Source: Euwallacea fornicatus (Eukaryota; Arthropoda; Insecta; Coleoptera; Curculionidae). From it: a DNA stretch of 64,000 nucleotides. The DNA is taken from assembly GCF_040115645.1 (NCBI RefSeq), contig NC_089561.1, forward strand, positions 3,596,001 to 3,660,000, written 5' to 3'. Below the pieces are notes generated by a model. It was not told the origin of the DNA and searched no databases. It saw only the letters and a program-made list of their open reading frames with translations. Below are positions 22,237 to 33,944 of the stretch, piece after piece (positions within the stretch are counted from its first letter, which is position 1; each line of letters starts with the position of its first letter). The position numbers were made by a program, and so were the translations under genes.

Positions 22237-23678
22237 CACTGACTTTCAAAAAAACCGTAACACCAAGAAGAACGCATCGTACACGTTTGAAATTCTGGCT
22301 TTACGTTGGGTCGGGTAATAGATAAAAACGATCAAAATATCAAAAGAAAATTATTGTGAATAAGTGAAAAAATTTAATAATAATTTAATAATAATGGATG
22401 GTATCTCCTCTTAAATTAATATGTTCCTGTAAGCGACGTGGCATGCTTAAAATTAAATTGTCAATATCTTCCTGTGGTATTGTATCCCAGGCAATCTGCA
22501 CCTGCTCGCGGAGTTCATCTATGGTCTCTGGAGGGCGAGCGAAACATTGAAGTCTCCGACCCATTATATCCCGTACATGGACTCTCTATTGGGGACAAAT
22601 CTGGAGACCCAGCTGGCCAAGGGAAAGTATCCAAATTTTCAGCTTCCAAATACCTCAAAGTGTCGTTGGCTACATGTGGTCGCGCATTATCCTGTTGAAA
22701 TGTGCTTCCAGGATGGTCGTGGATGTATGGTACAAGAACCGGTTCTAAGACACTATTAATGTACCTCTGAGCATTTAATCTATCATAAATGAAAACAAGA
22801 GGAGACCGACTACCATACTGGATGGCACCCCAAACCATGACACCTGGTGTCAAACCAGAATGACGCCTTTCCAAAAAGTCCAAATTTAATCGCTCTCCTC
22901 TGCGCCTTCTACCACGTAACCGTCCATCAGATCGCCATAAACAAAATCGGCTCTCAGTACTGAATACGATTCTTCTCCACTCATTCACCCATTGCACTCT
23001 CAGACGACGCCACTCCAGCCGGACCACCCTGTGGTTTCGTGATAATGGAAGCCGACGCATAGGACGATATGAATTTAGTCCAAAACTTCGAATCCTGCGA
23101 TACATCGTACCAAGGGAGACCCTTCGATTTAGGGTGGCTACCCAGTTAGCACCAAGAGACGGAATTATTTCAAAAGGGGGGGCCTGTCGCTGAACGACGA
23201 AGTCGCCGGTCTTCGCGTTGGTTCGTCATTCTTGGACGGCCACTACCACGATGAAGATTTACTGATCCTTCGTTAGACCAATCTCTTCAAGCTCCTAGCA
23301 CTGTTGATGCGTTTCGATCTAATCTACGTGCAATTTCGCGGAAAGGCAAACGTGCCTTATGCATACCAACAATTCTTCGCCTTTCAAAGGGAGTTAACTG
23401 CCGATAAACTGCATTTTGGCGTACACGAGGCATTTTGCACTACCACACATTCAATATGGCACTAACAATAATACCTTTATCGCTATCCGCCTATAAAAAA
23501 ATTTGCAAAAAGAACGATCGTCATAGATAAAAAAGTAAAGAAAAATTTCATATCGCATTAAAATACGAATTTGAAATTTTTATCATTTTTTTTCTCTTTA
23601 CAAGTCTAAAATCATACCAAAATTTCAAATACATACAATGCGTTCTTCGTGGTGTTGCGGTTTTTTTGAAAGTCAGTG
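22237..23678 (-). mobile_element. Tc1 element, copy 1 of a family also at 57383-58819
   Basis: The ends start CACTGACTTTCAAAAAAACC on both sides, with TIRs alignable for about 60 bp. TA flanks both (22235-22236, 23679-23680). It is inserted in the right terminal repeat of the DD41D element 20636-23887. Its whole length, 1442 bp, is closely matched by the copy at 57383-58819 in the opposite orientation. The transposase is on the minus strand. Confidence 0.93.
22385..23433 (-). pseudogene. Tc1 transposase (DD34E), copy 1, broken
   Basis: It starts MPRVRQNAVYRQLTPFERRR at 23433. The HTH region reads LPFREIARRLDRNASTVLGA and then a TGA where the family has tryptophan. After RPRMTNQREDRRLRRSATG a +1 frameshift occurs at a run of seven C. 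The frame is then open through RRIVFSTESRFCLWRSDGR, GVMVWGAIQYGSRSPLVF, FQQDNARPHVA and AGSPDLSPIE. The first catalytic D is T here (FSTESRF), while copy 2 keeps D. A further frameshift follows SPIE near 22590. The C-terminus ends THIPQED-like sequence and TIHYY, stop at 22385-22387. Second D and E are intact with spacing 34. Confidence 0.9.
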
Positions 23679-23889
23679 TACCTTTGCTTTGATGTACCAC
23701 TTGACCCTTCGAACTATTTAGTTTCTTGAAGGGGTTGCCACCCTGTTTAGGGGGACGACTCTGCACGTACGAATTTATGATTTAAAAATGTCCCTGTTAA
23801 AAGTAGAATTCACGTGTCTCGGAGTTTTCCGAAAAAAAACTTCCATTCAAGACATTTCAAAGAGACTGTTTTAAATGGGCCACCCAGTA

Positions 23890-26800
23890 AATACGAAGAA
23901 AACCCAGAAGGAACCGGAATACAAGGAATACGCAACAACCATATTGTGCGTTCAAAATTTCGACAATTTAATATTCAAAATTTCCGAAAATATGCGTCAA
24001 CACCAGGTAAGATTCGCCCGAAAACGGAGTAACTAGGCGCGCAAATCGCATTGCAACAGACAAAGATAAAGCTATATTTGTTGGTTGGCGATAATTGATT
24101 CTCTTGTGTGACGTCAGTCCACTTTTTTTTTAATGCAAATTAAATTAAAAATTTTCTGAATATCAAACAAACGACGTTCTCTCAATTACCCACAGTTGAC
24201 TATTCTGAATTACCACTGGTCCTTCCTGAATTGTAGCTGATTGAGTTCAATTACACTTAACGCTTTCTGAGATACAGTTGACTAATCTGAAGTACACTTG
24301 ACGCTCTCTGAATTAAGCTTGACGCTGCTTAAATTATAGTCGGAAGTAGTGCAGTCAGAAAGGCGCAATTAAAATGTCTTTTAAAGAACCTGTTTAGGTT
24401 ATTTTGCATTTAAAAGATGCCTTAATCCATGGTTTTAAACCAGCAGCATCTACGTATGGAACTTGATCTAGGAGCTCCAGATGGGTGTTGATACCTTCAG
24501 GACGTTCTCTCCTGCGAGGGCTCAAGTCAATCGGGTTGGGATTGAGCCTAATCGGTCAATTTACTTCGACATTAAAGCCACGAACCCGACCTAACCAGAT
24601 AAAATTATTCACCTCAGTTATTGAATGTTACCAAAGGATGTTTGCCCCGATCTCTCTATCTCCCTTTGCTAATTTTTAAACACAATATTTAATTAGGAAA
24701 GTGCCTCACTGAAGCATTTCGAGATGTTGATTTATAGCTGTGGATGATCGATGTTCAATAAATTCAGGGAAAGTACACAAATATCAAATAGAAAGTTAGA
24801 AATCGAACTAATTGCGAAAGTTCGGAGATTCCTAAAGAGCCTCGAACTACTCAAGAAACAATTAAGTATATCTTCTTCCGAAACTTAGGTTTAAAACTAG
24901 AAACGGAGTTTTCGAGGTTTGAAACTTTGACGCCCTCGGAGAATTTTAAATAGTTTGCTCGTACGCCAGAATCAATTTAGGTGTCTTAAACTGAATCTAC
25001 TAATCTATCTTTAATTATTATTGAAAAGGGGGAGTGCTGTAAGTTTAAAGTTTCCCGGGCAAATATTAGAAAAACGTTCGATCATGTCGGAGTTGACTAA
25101 CTTCCGCCTTAACGAAGGAGAGAAGTTTCAGCTTGGATCAATTTTTTTAGTTAGACAAGCTTTATAACTGCACCTGGCCCTGTCGCTGATACGGGAGAAA
25201 TCCTCAGCACCATGTCGCATCAACACACCGCAAGAGCATTAAATTCATTGATATTTTGAGTATCCACCTCAAATATTTTATCGATCCATCAGGGGAATAT
25301 ACAAGAGACCCTTTTTAAAAATCGTCCTCTTTGTGGGGATACTTAGCACTCGATCTCTTGAACTGATGATATGTGACCCTTTTCGCTGCAGAAAGGTTTC
25401 CCGTCGAAATTCCTTTTTGTGCCTTCCAGCCCATAAATTGTACGGTGTGTTTGAGGTTGTACTCTAGGGCCGGTGTTTGAGTGTTATTGTTAAACTTTAA
25501 GTTCTTATATACCTACTTTACGAAAATTTAAGGTGTGTACTCGAAAAGGACGTCAGTAATTGCCTGGAGCCCTCTAATCTTTCCCAGGTAACGCTGTGGC
25601 GTGGCGATATATGACGTTTTAGCAATATTACTTCACAACAGGAAGGTAAAGTCCCATTATTTTCTCCTTAACGTACCTGTCTAAACCTGGCAACCGCTAT
25701 TCCTTTGTATGAAATATGAATTCTACTAAATATTTCACATATTTCAAGGCAGCTGGCAAACGACTAACATTTGTATTTTTGGCCCACATGTTTATCACAG
25801 GTTTTGAGGTATTCTTTCTCATTTTCTCTAAAGGGAAATACCGAAAACAAATTACTGGCCCCTGATACTTTCCCGATGGAGCTGCGTTCTTCAAGTGATT
25901 CTGATGGTGAATATTTACTTGAGCTCATCGCGCTGATAAAGCGACTCATTTCAGTGGGCAAAGACAGATAAATAGGAAAACGTATTCGAAAGGAAAATAC
26001 ACAAAAACATTTACTATCAGGCGGAAGCTGAACTAGAATTAGAATGGGAGGCAGCCAGGGTTGACAGGTGAAATATTTTGCCTCTAGAAGCCGCAATGGT
26101 TCGCTTTATCTGGCAATAAATTATAAAATACAAAAAGCGTACAAAAAGAGACTTCGTGTACCTTTCGTTCCGAATTTGCCTGGCGAATGTCGTTTCGTGG
26201 GAAGTGGCACAAATTTAATTGCCGATATCAGAACTGGAAATGAGATTCGCCTGAAACTTTTCCAATTTAAGCGGATGGACAGATATCGTGTTTTTGAATT
26301 TTTAAAAGTTTACTGGGCACGTGAATCGACAGCATCTGGGACTTCAATTTATGGCCTTTTATTGCGTTTGTTGTAGAATTTTGATACTAATTATTTCTTC
26401 ATTTTCAATTTTCGTTTCAACTCCCAACACACCCGCTCTGTACAAACTGTCCTCCTTTTTTCCAAGAAATGCGGAGGGAATTGTATACTTGGAGTGGTCA
26501 TTAGGGCAGCTTCATTAATATTTAACAAAAGCCGTCTGGTATCCTTTACTACTTATGCCTTTATGGTTTATTTAATTTTTTCGTTACTCAAGTACTCATA
26601 TGTGTCTTATTCTTTTTGATAGAGTTTCCTTTCTGCGCGGTTGTGACATTCGCCGAATTTATCTTCCTTTTTGAACTCTCAGCTGCTTCTTATCATTTGT
26701 TTCCCATTTAATTCAATCCTCTTTGCAATCTTCAACGCTGCTCGTATTTGGTAAATTTTAACATCCTCTCCCTACTTTAGTGTTTGTATTAGGGGCGTGT

Positions 26801-27222
26801 CTTTCTTTCTGAATCTGGCAAATTTTCAATTCTTCAAGAACTGGTTACTTCTCTAGCATTTTTCCAATGATCAATTAGCGCTCATCACATTTTTTTCCCT
26901 TCTTGTGGTTCTAATAATGTGGTGCTTTTTCCATCCTTCGTTAGACTGGACGTTAGTAAACCTGCTCACTCTTCTCTCTCACTCCGACCCTCATCCGCAA
27001 CTCGGATCATGTCGAGATTAAGATCTGCTCAACATCCTCTCCTATAATTGAACATGATCAACCGCACTTCCCAGTGCGGTAGGAACAGTTTCGGATTACC
27101 TAGATGAAAGCAAATCCATTAAGTTGGCTTAACAGGTAGTAACAGTAACATTAACACGTTGCACTTTATTAACAAATTCCAGTTTCAACTTTTTCCAAGC
27201 TATTACGTTATGGCGTTTATAT
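23890..27222. other. Gene-free stretch with a degenerate tandem repeat
   Basis: ORFs at 25697-26518 (up to 110 codons, both strands) lack recognisable motifs. A tandem repeat of about 21 bp lies at 24180-24350 and is listed separately. No transposon ends were recognised. Confidence 0.42.
24186..24350. repeat. Degenerate tandem repeat, period about 21-22 bp
   Basis: Roughly six or seven units follow each other. Examples are CAGTTGACTATTCTGAATTA, CAGTTGACTAATCTGAAGTA, CACTTGACGCTCTCTGAATT and AGCTTGACGCTGCTTAAATT. The shared core is CTTGAC plus TCTGAATTA. The units have diverged, so the array is old. Confidence 0.6.
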
Positions 27223-27300
27223 AGGGTGTCCCTGAAGTACCTAGCCAAACTTTAGGAGGTGGTTCTATGCATAAAAGACTACCAAAATTATAGAAAGTTT
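27223..27300 (+). repeat. Solo transposon end
   Basis: TATAGGGTGTCCCTGAAGTA begins a sequence typical of the terminal repeats of insect Tc1/mariner derivatives. No inverted partner was found. It could be the former left end of the DD41D fragment at 27945-28200. Confidence 0.35.
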
Positions 27301-27944
27301 CGGGAAACGCTGTCCACTTTGAGGAAATTTCATTTTTTGATTTTTGAAAACTTGTGTTTTGTAATCTTATCGCATTTTCATTTGCATTGCTGCTATAAAA
27401 ATTCTAATAGTACCGTTGAAGAACCACTTAAATTTCTTATTTTATTCGCCAATTGGAGTGAATCTTATCTGTCCTTTGCTGATTTTTCAGCGGCTTTTCG
27501 GGGCCTGTAAAATTTTCAACTGTCCATTGCTCTAAAAGATTCCGGATCTTATACCATTTCACTCTTTATGTAAAATATCCACAACCAAATATCTTTCTGC
27601 CGTACTACCTTTCTTGAGTTTACCCTAGTTTTAAAAGAGTGAGAAAAGTGTCACTTAGTGAAAACCACTTGCACAGAGAAAAACTGCACTTGTAAAAAAA
27701 TAGGGTACGTTGAAAACACTTGTGTGCAAAGAGAATGTAGACAGTGTTGAAGAATTTGTGCAAAGAAGATGTGCAGGTTGTATCCCAAATAGGCGAGGCA
27801 CTCTTAATTAAAGATAATTATGCTCCACTGAACCATTGCGTGTAAGTTATGACATTTGGCAGGTTGATGTTTATTTTCCATGACACCCTCTTATCTATTA
27901 CATCTTGCTCATTTTCATAGAAATGTAAGGAACTGAACCATAAC

Positions 27945-28200
27945 TCTCCGGGAGGATAGATGGGAACAAGGAGGCTCGTCGCTTGGCCTCTACGTTTCCC
28001 CGGTCTAACCCCATCGGACTTTTTTGTATGGGGATTTTTAAAAGAACAAGTGTGTTAAGGTTCCCTCGACAAACGAAACCACGAGAACAACAATTTGGTT
28101 CACGAACGTGGAGTGCATTAAATTTCACTTATTTTAATAATGACAAGAATTGTCGATTTAAGTGTGGATCGGGAATTTGCTTAGTTGGGCGGATTACGGA
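27945..28200 (+). pseudogene. C-terminal fragment of a DD41D transposase
   Basis: One plus-strand frame reads SPGG-stop-MGTRRLVAWPLRF and then PGLTPSDFFVWGFLKEQVC followed by a stop. This matches FPGRWIGRRGPxxWPPRSPDLTPSDFFLWGFLK of insect DD41D transposases, with the third catalytic D (in PSD) kept. The D of SPDLTP is G. The longer open frame of 155 codons at 27983-28450 in another phase is a shadow and not the gene. Neither end of the element was found with confidence. Confidence 0.7.
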
Positions 28201-28990
28201 CTACATTTTCGATTACGTGTCCGGAGATGACACCGTTCCCAGAAGAAGAGAAAAAAGGGGCGAAAATTTCTTCACTCATCTTTTAAGTACTAAACCTGAG
28301 GAGCTCCAATCAGGGGCGCACCACCACCAAGAGCCCTTACAGCGCTATGCCCTCGCCGGATGCCATAAATCTAGCGAATACCTATACGAGTCGCTTTTCC
28401 GGGAATATTGCGGATCGCGGCAATGGTCCCACTTAGAAAGCTTCTTTTGACAAGTAACCTATTTCCCAGCCATAAAGAACCCTTGGATATAGCCTGATGG
28501 GCACTGTGGCCTGACACCCAGATAGCATTCTTAGAATAAATGTCGATATACATGGGCGTAACTTAAGAGATAGAAGTCCAAATAAATTAACTAACACTAA
28601 ACTAAACAAACTACACCAAAACAAATAACCTAAAGTCCTTAACATAGCGTATGCAACTCCTGTAGAAACAAGGGAAGAACTTATTGGCCGCATTAGAGAT
28701 GCATGCACAGAATTTTCACTTCTAATTATGCAATACGTATCATTAACAATAATAAACTTTTCCGATTATATGAGCAATGCTTTTATGTCAGATTATATTC
28801 AACCTAATAAAAAAAATATAAATTTATTACACAACGGAGCCACATACGAAAAAATGTAAACAGACATTTTTTGCAGAAATGAGAGAATGAATCACTCGCT
28901 CAGGGAATGAAATTAAATTTGATTTTAGACGGGACCGTATTAGTAATTTATTGAATTTTATTGTGGCGGAACGTCGCAACTACGGCACTG
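28201..28990. other. Non-coding stretch
   Basis: Only short shadow ORFs (28371-28708). No motif or repeat recognised. Confidence 0.4.
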
Positions 28991-29213
28991 GTTGTTCGTG
29001 ACCGTGATATTATTATTGAATGCGACTTTTTGGTTTAAATATCTTCAGAGGTTGGAGTATTTTAAAAAATAATTGAAAATATTTTTTTTTAGTTTTCAAC
29101 GCCCAGTATCTTGAAAACGAAGCGTTTACGAGCCTATGCTCATGTGACGTGTTCTTAAAATAACTTTTTCTCTCGACCGTTAAAGTCCTGCTACACAAAA
29201 TTGGACCACCCTG
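28991..29213 (-). mobile_element. Solo end of a DD41D-type element
   Basis: Read backwards from 29213, the sequence starts CAGGGTGGTCCAATTTTGTG and continues with TAGCAGGACTTTAACGG. It resembles the end of the element at 16519 (CAGGGTGTCCGGTCTTTTTG, then GGCAGGATTTCAATC). A TA follows at 29214-29215. No matching opposite end was seen, so this is a solo or truncated end. Confidence 0.45.
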
Positions 29214-29215
29214 TA

Positions 29216-32182
29216 TTTTTGAATCTGAAATTTACGAGAAATAAATTCCAGTTATTACCCTTCGGGTTGGAACCATTCCATGTAGGACCCGAGCTATGAA
29301 CATGACCGTTTCTATCCTCAATCCTTCAAATGTCTGCAGCACTAAAATTCATACCCACAAGTCAAGCTCCACCTGCACATTAACAGAACGAGATAGGTAT
29401 GTTTGACATGTATTCAGCTAATTGCGTTGGCTCAACACCGCAGTCTGGAGGGCCAGTTAGACCTCAACTGTTACAACATTAATTCTCGGCCTTCCTTAAG
29501 GCACTTCCACTGTTGTATCGCTCAATTAAGGCACGTGTTCACATGTAATTAAATATAAACCGCAACTAAATTTCTCTGTTTCGTTTCCCGTGCAGCTAAA
29601 TTATTATCAGAAAGTTTCGAGTTAAGACAACACTCCGTGTCGTTTTGCGTAAGAGGAATTCGGTTCAAGTCATGTAAAACTGGGGGAAATAAAATTGCGG
29701 CACTCCTCGACACTGCATTTACAATTTCTAACAGATTTTGCCGAGGTTTCGTTGATATCTTTATCCTGCCTACAGCAAACAACAAGCCCCTTTGTCTAGG
29801 GGGTATTAAAATTTTTATTCATATATTTTCCGTCATATATTTTTATTCTTCATTTTTCCATTATACGCGGAATCCCCCAGGATTTACGTGAAGGAACTCG
29901 GTTCCTTATTTTTTTTATTTACATGCAAATTAGAATCAATTCTAATTATATTTTTATGGTTTCGTATTAAACATTCCCCCCAGACTGTTGGGTGTTTCCC
30001 TCGCAATAACGCTTCATTCTAGAATGTATTACTTGCCTTTGTATCCTAAACTGTATCAATTCGGAAGGATAATGTAATTGCCTGTTCTATTGTATGCCTT
30101 GAAGCTAAGGGTATTATGCCATTAAATGCAAATTGGTGTAATTGGCATTAGGTCTTAGATATACCTACGTTTTCACATAATATGATCCAAGGCGGCTGTA
30201 ATCCACCAGAAGCACATTAGTTGAAGCCATTGTGGCTTTAAACCTGGTAATTTGGGACAATTAAGCCCCCAATTCCCAGAAATGTAATCAATTGTTTCTG
30301 GAATACTGTATCAGCAATGCGAGTTTCGATTGAAAGAGTGCAGGTTTAACCTCACTACCTCTTGTACTTAATTGAAATTAACTTCAGCTTTGATGCGGGT
30401 AAATTTATTTCCGAATTTACAATTCTTATACGAGGCTTCGTAACACCCCCTGTCTTATTTCTTATTCTATGCGGCCCCATGGGACCAGCGAATACTTTTT
30501 TGTTTGCATATAAAATTCCAATCGTTATTCTGGTTTCAAATATACTGCGTGAGGGTCTCTCGACGAAGATTTTTTTACTTACCTTCCTTGGTTCCCTCGA
30601 GGCCATTTTATTTAGGAGGTTTAAACGTTTCTTTCTTCTTCTTATGGCACCCCCTTCGCTGACAAATTGAATTTTATGTAGGGGATATTTCGGATGGCAC
30701 ACAGTAATCTTATGATATGGTAATGATTCTTGTAGACTTCGAAATTCGGTGCACTCCGCGAGGCCTGAACGAAGTTTCGGAATTAGGGATTTAGGGCAAT
30801 GATTTTAGGTGCGAATATCTATCCAGAGCGTGTCTGACATCGAGTGAAAATGTTAGTTCCATTTGATAATTTATTCGGATCTTCTACGCAGTACAAAATT
30901 CTGGAGAAATCTGGAAATTTTGGAGTTCCCAAACTCATGAATTTCAACCAGTAATTTTAAGTGTTAACGTAGGTTGGGGACTTTATTAAAAATTTATGGC
31001 TGAATTAAGTCCATTAACAAATATTTAATAAACTCTACCCACCAGTGAATCATGTAATTATTAGTCATTGAAGACAAATTTCTGTGTACTTGTGCACACA
31101 ATTCAAAAACGCTACCGAACTGCCGGGAAATCTGAAATAATATTTTAAATGTTCGCTGGAAATTTATGGAAGGATCAAGTCAGTTTACGTTCGGAGTTCA
31201 TTCTGTCTTTAAAGCATCGTTTCAGGTACTAATTTATGAAATGCTAACAATGAAACAAAACAAAAATATTCAAGCAACAGTGCGTTTAAAGAAAACAGGT
31301 ATTTCTTTAATGTTTGAGGGCAAACGTCAAAGGGAAATTGGTCCAATTACTGCTAAAACGAAAGGATGAAAATGTAATACAAAACAGTTTGTTTGATAAT
31401 GATTTTACTTTTTTACTCAGATTTCCTTAGGTTCGCTTCTTCTCACTTTTCATTTCTCCAAGATATATCAGCGAGAAATGAGAAAAGAGTAAGCTAACAA
31501 GATGTTAAATATAACTAAAAACAAATAACGAAACTTTGAGGAAAACAATTTGAAATAGCAAAAGGAAAACCTTTTTCGGGTTTAACTAATTCAAACACGA
31601 ATTATTAAGTACAAACACGAAATAGCTAGAACTACAATTTCTCCCATTTACAGCACTTATTTGAACTTTATAGGTTGAACTACTATTACTTCCAAAACTA
31701 TAGATCAACGTGTCTAATTCTTGGTAATTTATAGCATTCAGCTATATTACATTCGATAAAAAAGTGAACAAAGTTCCATAATTTCTCCGAAAATTCTAGC
31801 AGATAATTAAGAGATGTTAAAGAGAAATCAACCGATTCTCGAAATTATTACGAACTTCTTCGCTTCGATTTAACTCAAACTGAATTTTTTATGGGAAGTC
31901 ACTTATTTTTTTAATAATTCAATATAGTCTTTCCCGTGGACACTGCAATTTAGATCTTAGCATTTTGTTTCACCAACGCCGGTCGTGTAACTGAATAATT
32001 TAGGTGGTTTAAAGACCAAAGTCGCGTCCAATGGTAAATGCTGTCAGAGTCATCCTATTTTTATGGCACTCCACTGACCAATGGCCACTTCTCAAGTCCA
32101 GGGACGAAAACAATTAAGTGTTCTAAACGTATCATCATTTCCATGTAACGAGGTAATTGTCTTTAGCTTCCCATAAATTACA
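29216..32182. other. Non-coding stretch
   Basis: ORFs such as 30355-30702 exist on both strands in the same place and show no motif. Nothing else was recognised. Confidence 0.42.
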
Positions 32183-32184
32183 TA

Positions 32185-33008
32185 CATAGAGGACCAAAAG
32201 TACCGCATAAATTCGTTAAAAAATTTACGGAAATATGTTTAATAAATTTGTTGGAACACGTTAAAATGCTGTTTTTTGTTGTGCATTTTTTTTCGTAAAG
32301 GACTTGCATAAGAGGGTTACCCGTGTAATATATAAATGGACGTTTTCACTTTCTTCTTATGAAACCCCATGTATATTATGACGTTTTTAAGGTTTTCGAG
32401 AAATTCTGAAAATATTTCGTTTAATACACTCACGTCTAAATTCGACAGTTACTGAAATGTTTGCGCAATATCGCTATTAGAGTGGCCTGCGAGATCGCCT
32501 GATCTCACTCCTATGGACATTTTTATGGGGTTGTCCGAAACATAGGGTGTACTTAAATAAACCCAACAATGTAGAAAAATTAAAATATCAAATTTCTCAA
32601 GAAAAACGTCATCAAATAATAAAGAAAGTTTTTCAGAAATTCGAATTGCGGCTTGCTTGCTGTCGCATTAGTTCAGGTTAGAATTAGGTCAACGGGACAC
32701 AGTTTCAACATTTAATAAATTGAATTATAGTAGTTTATACAAACTGTTGAATGTCGACATGAGTATGTTACATGAAACATGTTCAGAATTTTTCAAAGAA
32801 CTTAAAAATGTTATAACAACATGTACATGGTGTTTCATTATAAAAAAGATTAAAAGTTCATTTATATACTACATGGTTGCCCCTATATACATTTCTATTA
32901 CATCAAAAACCCATGATTAAAAACAATATTTGGCGCGTCTCAGTATTTTCGTAAAAAATATATTCCTCAACTTTTAATGAATTTATGCGGGACTTTTCGT
33001 CCTTTGTG
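32185..33008 (+). mobile_element. Deleted DD41D-like element with paired ends
   Basis: The left end starts CATAGAGGACCAAAAGTACC and the right end read backwards from 33008 starts CACAAAGGACGAAAAGTCCC. Both continue GCATAAATTC and TTAAAA. TA flanks both (32183-32184, 33009-33010). The interior keeps only the end of a transposase on the plus strand. At 824 bp it is a deletion derivative. Confidence 0.72.
32479..32723 (+). pseudogene. C-terminal fragment of a DDD transposase
   Basis: The plus strand reads EWPARSPDLTPMDIF (third catalytic D in PMD), then after a 1-bp shift LWGCPKHRVYLNKPNNVEKL, and ends VNGTQFQHLIN with TGA at 32721-32723. The WPARSPDLTPxDxFLWG block and NGxxFxHL ending match insect DD41D transposases. 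The first two catalytic D residues and the DNA-binding domain are gone. Confidence 0.75.
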
Positions 33009-33492
33009 TATGTATAATGTAGTCGAACCATCCTTTTTTCTCCTCAAGACAATTTTCGATGACCACTTGTCTGACATGCTTATGTAATACTTCTTTCTAA
33101 TTGAAATGCGACTGTACGAGCTCCCACATCTATGCGCTTAAATGATCAAAACTTCGAAGAATATGTATTATTTGACAGAAAAGTTTCAAAGCGATAGATC
33201 AACTTCAGTAAATAATGAACAGCATTTAATTTATAATGCATGGACGTCGGTAGATAAAAGTCTGACGAACTGACGTACACTTCAACAAAATTACCTGCAA
33301 CCTAATTAAAATTTAATTAATAAAAATCAGTTTGAAACGTTATTCCGCTCGAAAGTTTCCAACAGGCGGAAACTCCTGCTTTCAATATTGAATACGCCGG
33401 GGAACCGTCCGAAGTTTGGTAATTTCGTCAGTCTTTTATCGTTTCGGTTTTCCGGATTTTCGTTTAGAACGCCATTAAGTATCGTCGATAAT

Positions 33493-33941
33493 ACAGGATG
33501 TTTCCTGAAATCAAAATAAAAATATAAGTATCTATAAGCATATGTCCGCAACTGTTCCATTTTAAAGGTACAGGGTGTTAAAAAACTGCCTTAGAAGGTC
33601 GAATTCACATATATCCCAGTTTGTCGCAGTAAGTTTAAAGGATTTTTGGAGATTTTGAATATTTAATGCGTTATATTTTATTTTTTGTCTTTTATTAAAT
33701 GTGGCAGGGACATGGAAAAATATGGATTGCACATTTAAAATTTAAAAACAAAGCGATATACGAAAAAATATCAAAGGAGATACAAGTTGAATTTTCAACT
33801 GCTCTGTTTGAAGCAATTGGGAAATAATCGAATCGAAATAATTAGGAATAAATTGCGGAAACCCACTAAGCGTTATTATTTTCATGTAAAATTATCACAG
33901 ATCAACCCCGTGGGCAGGCCCCTAAAATTTCTGGACCCTGT
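33493..33941 (+). repeat. Cluster of TACAGG-type transposon ends
   Basis: Three terminal-type motifs occur: CAGGATGTTTCCTGAAATCA at 33495, CAGGGTGTTAAAAAACTGCC at 33572, and CTGGACCCTGTA ending near 33941. The first two point the same way, about 77 bp apart, like a terminal repeat with an internal direct repeat. The third points inward but does not match the others. This is probably a truncated non-autonomous element. The ORF at 33787-34119 runs across its edge and has no motif. Confidence 0.35.
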
Positions 33942-33944
33942 ATA

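Larger units (their letters stand above)
20636..23887 (-). mobile_element. DD41D element with TIRs over 200 bp, hosting a Tc1 element
   Basis: The left end starts CAGGGTAGCCCACTTAAAAC and the right end read backwards from 23887 starts CTGGGTGGCCCATTTAAAAC. The repeats stay alignable for more than 200 bp through a block CGTCCCCCTAAACRGGRTGG, then CAACCCCTTCAAGAA, and on to AGTATTTCAATTCTCTTTAC. On the right side this last block is separated from the rest by the nested Tc1 element at 22237-23678. TA flanks both ends (20634-20635, 23888-23889). Without the insertion the element is about 1.81 kb. The transposase is on the minus strand and heavily decayed. Confidence 0.87.

Noticed and set aside
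25697..26518. ORFs of 65-110 codons on both strands
   Set aside because: Opposite-strand pairs over the same bases, with no motif or start context; chance ORFs are likely.
27983..28450. 155-codon ORF as a host gene
   Set aside because: It overlaps the DD41D transposase block WPLRF...PGLTPSDFFVWGFLK in another frame, so its first part is a shadow; the remainder has no motif.
30355..30702. 115-codon minus-strand ORF with many basic residues
   Set aside because: A plus-strand ORF of 102 codons covers the same bases and neither has a motif.
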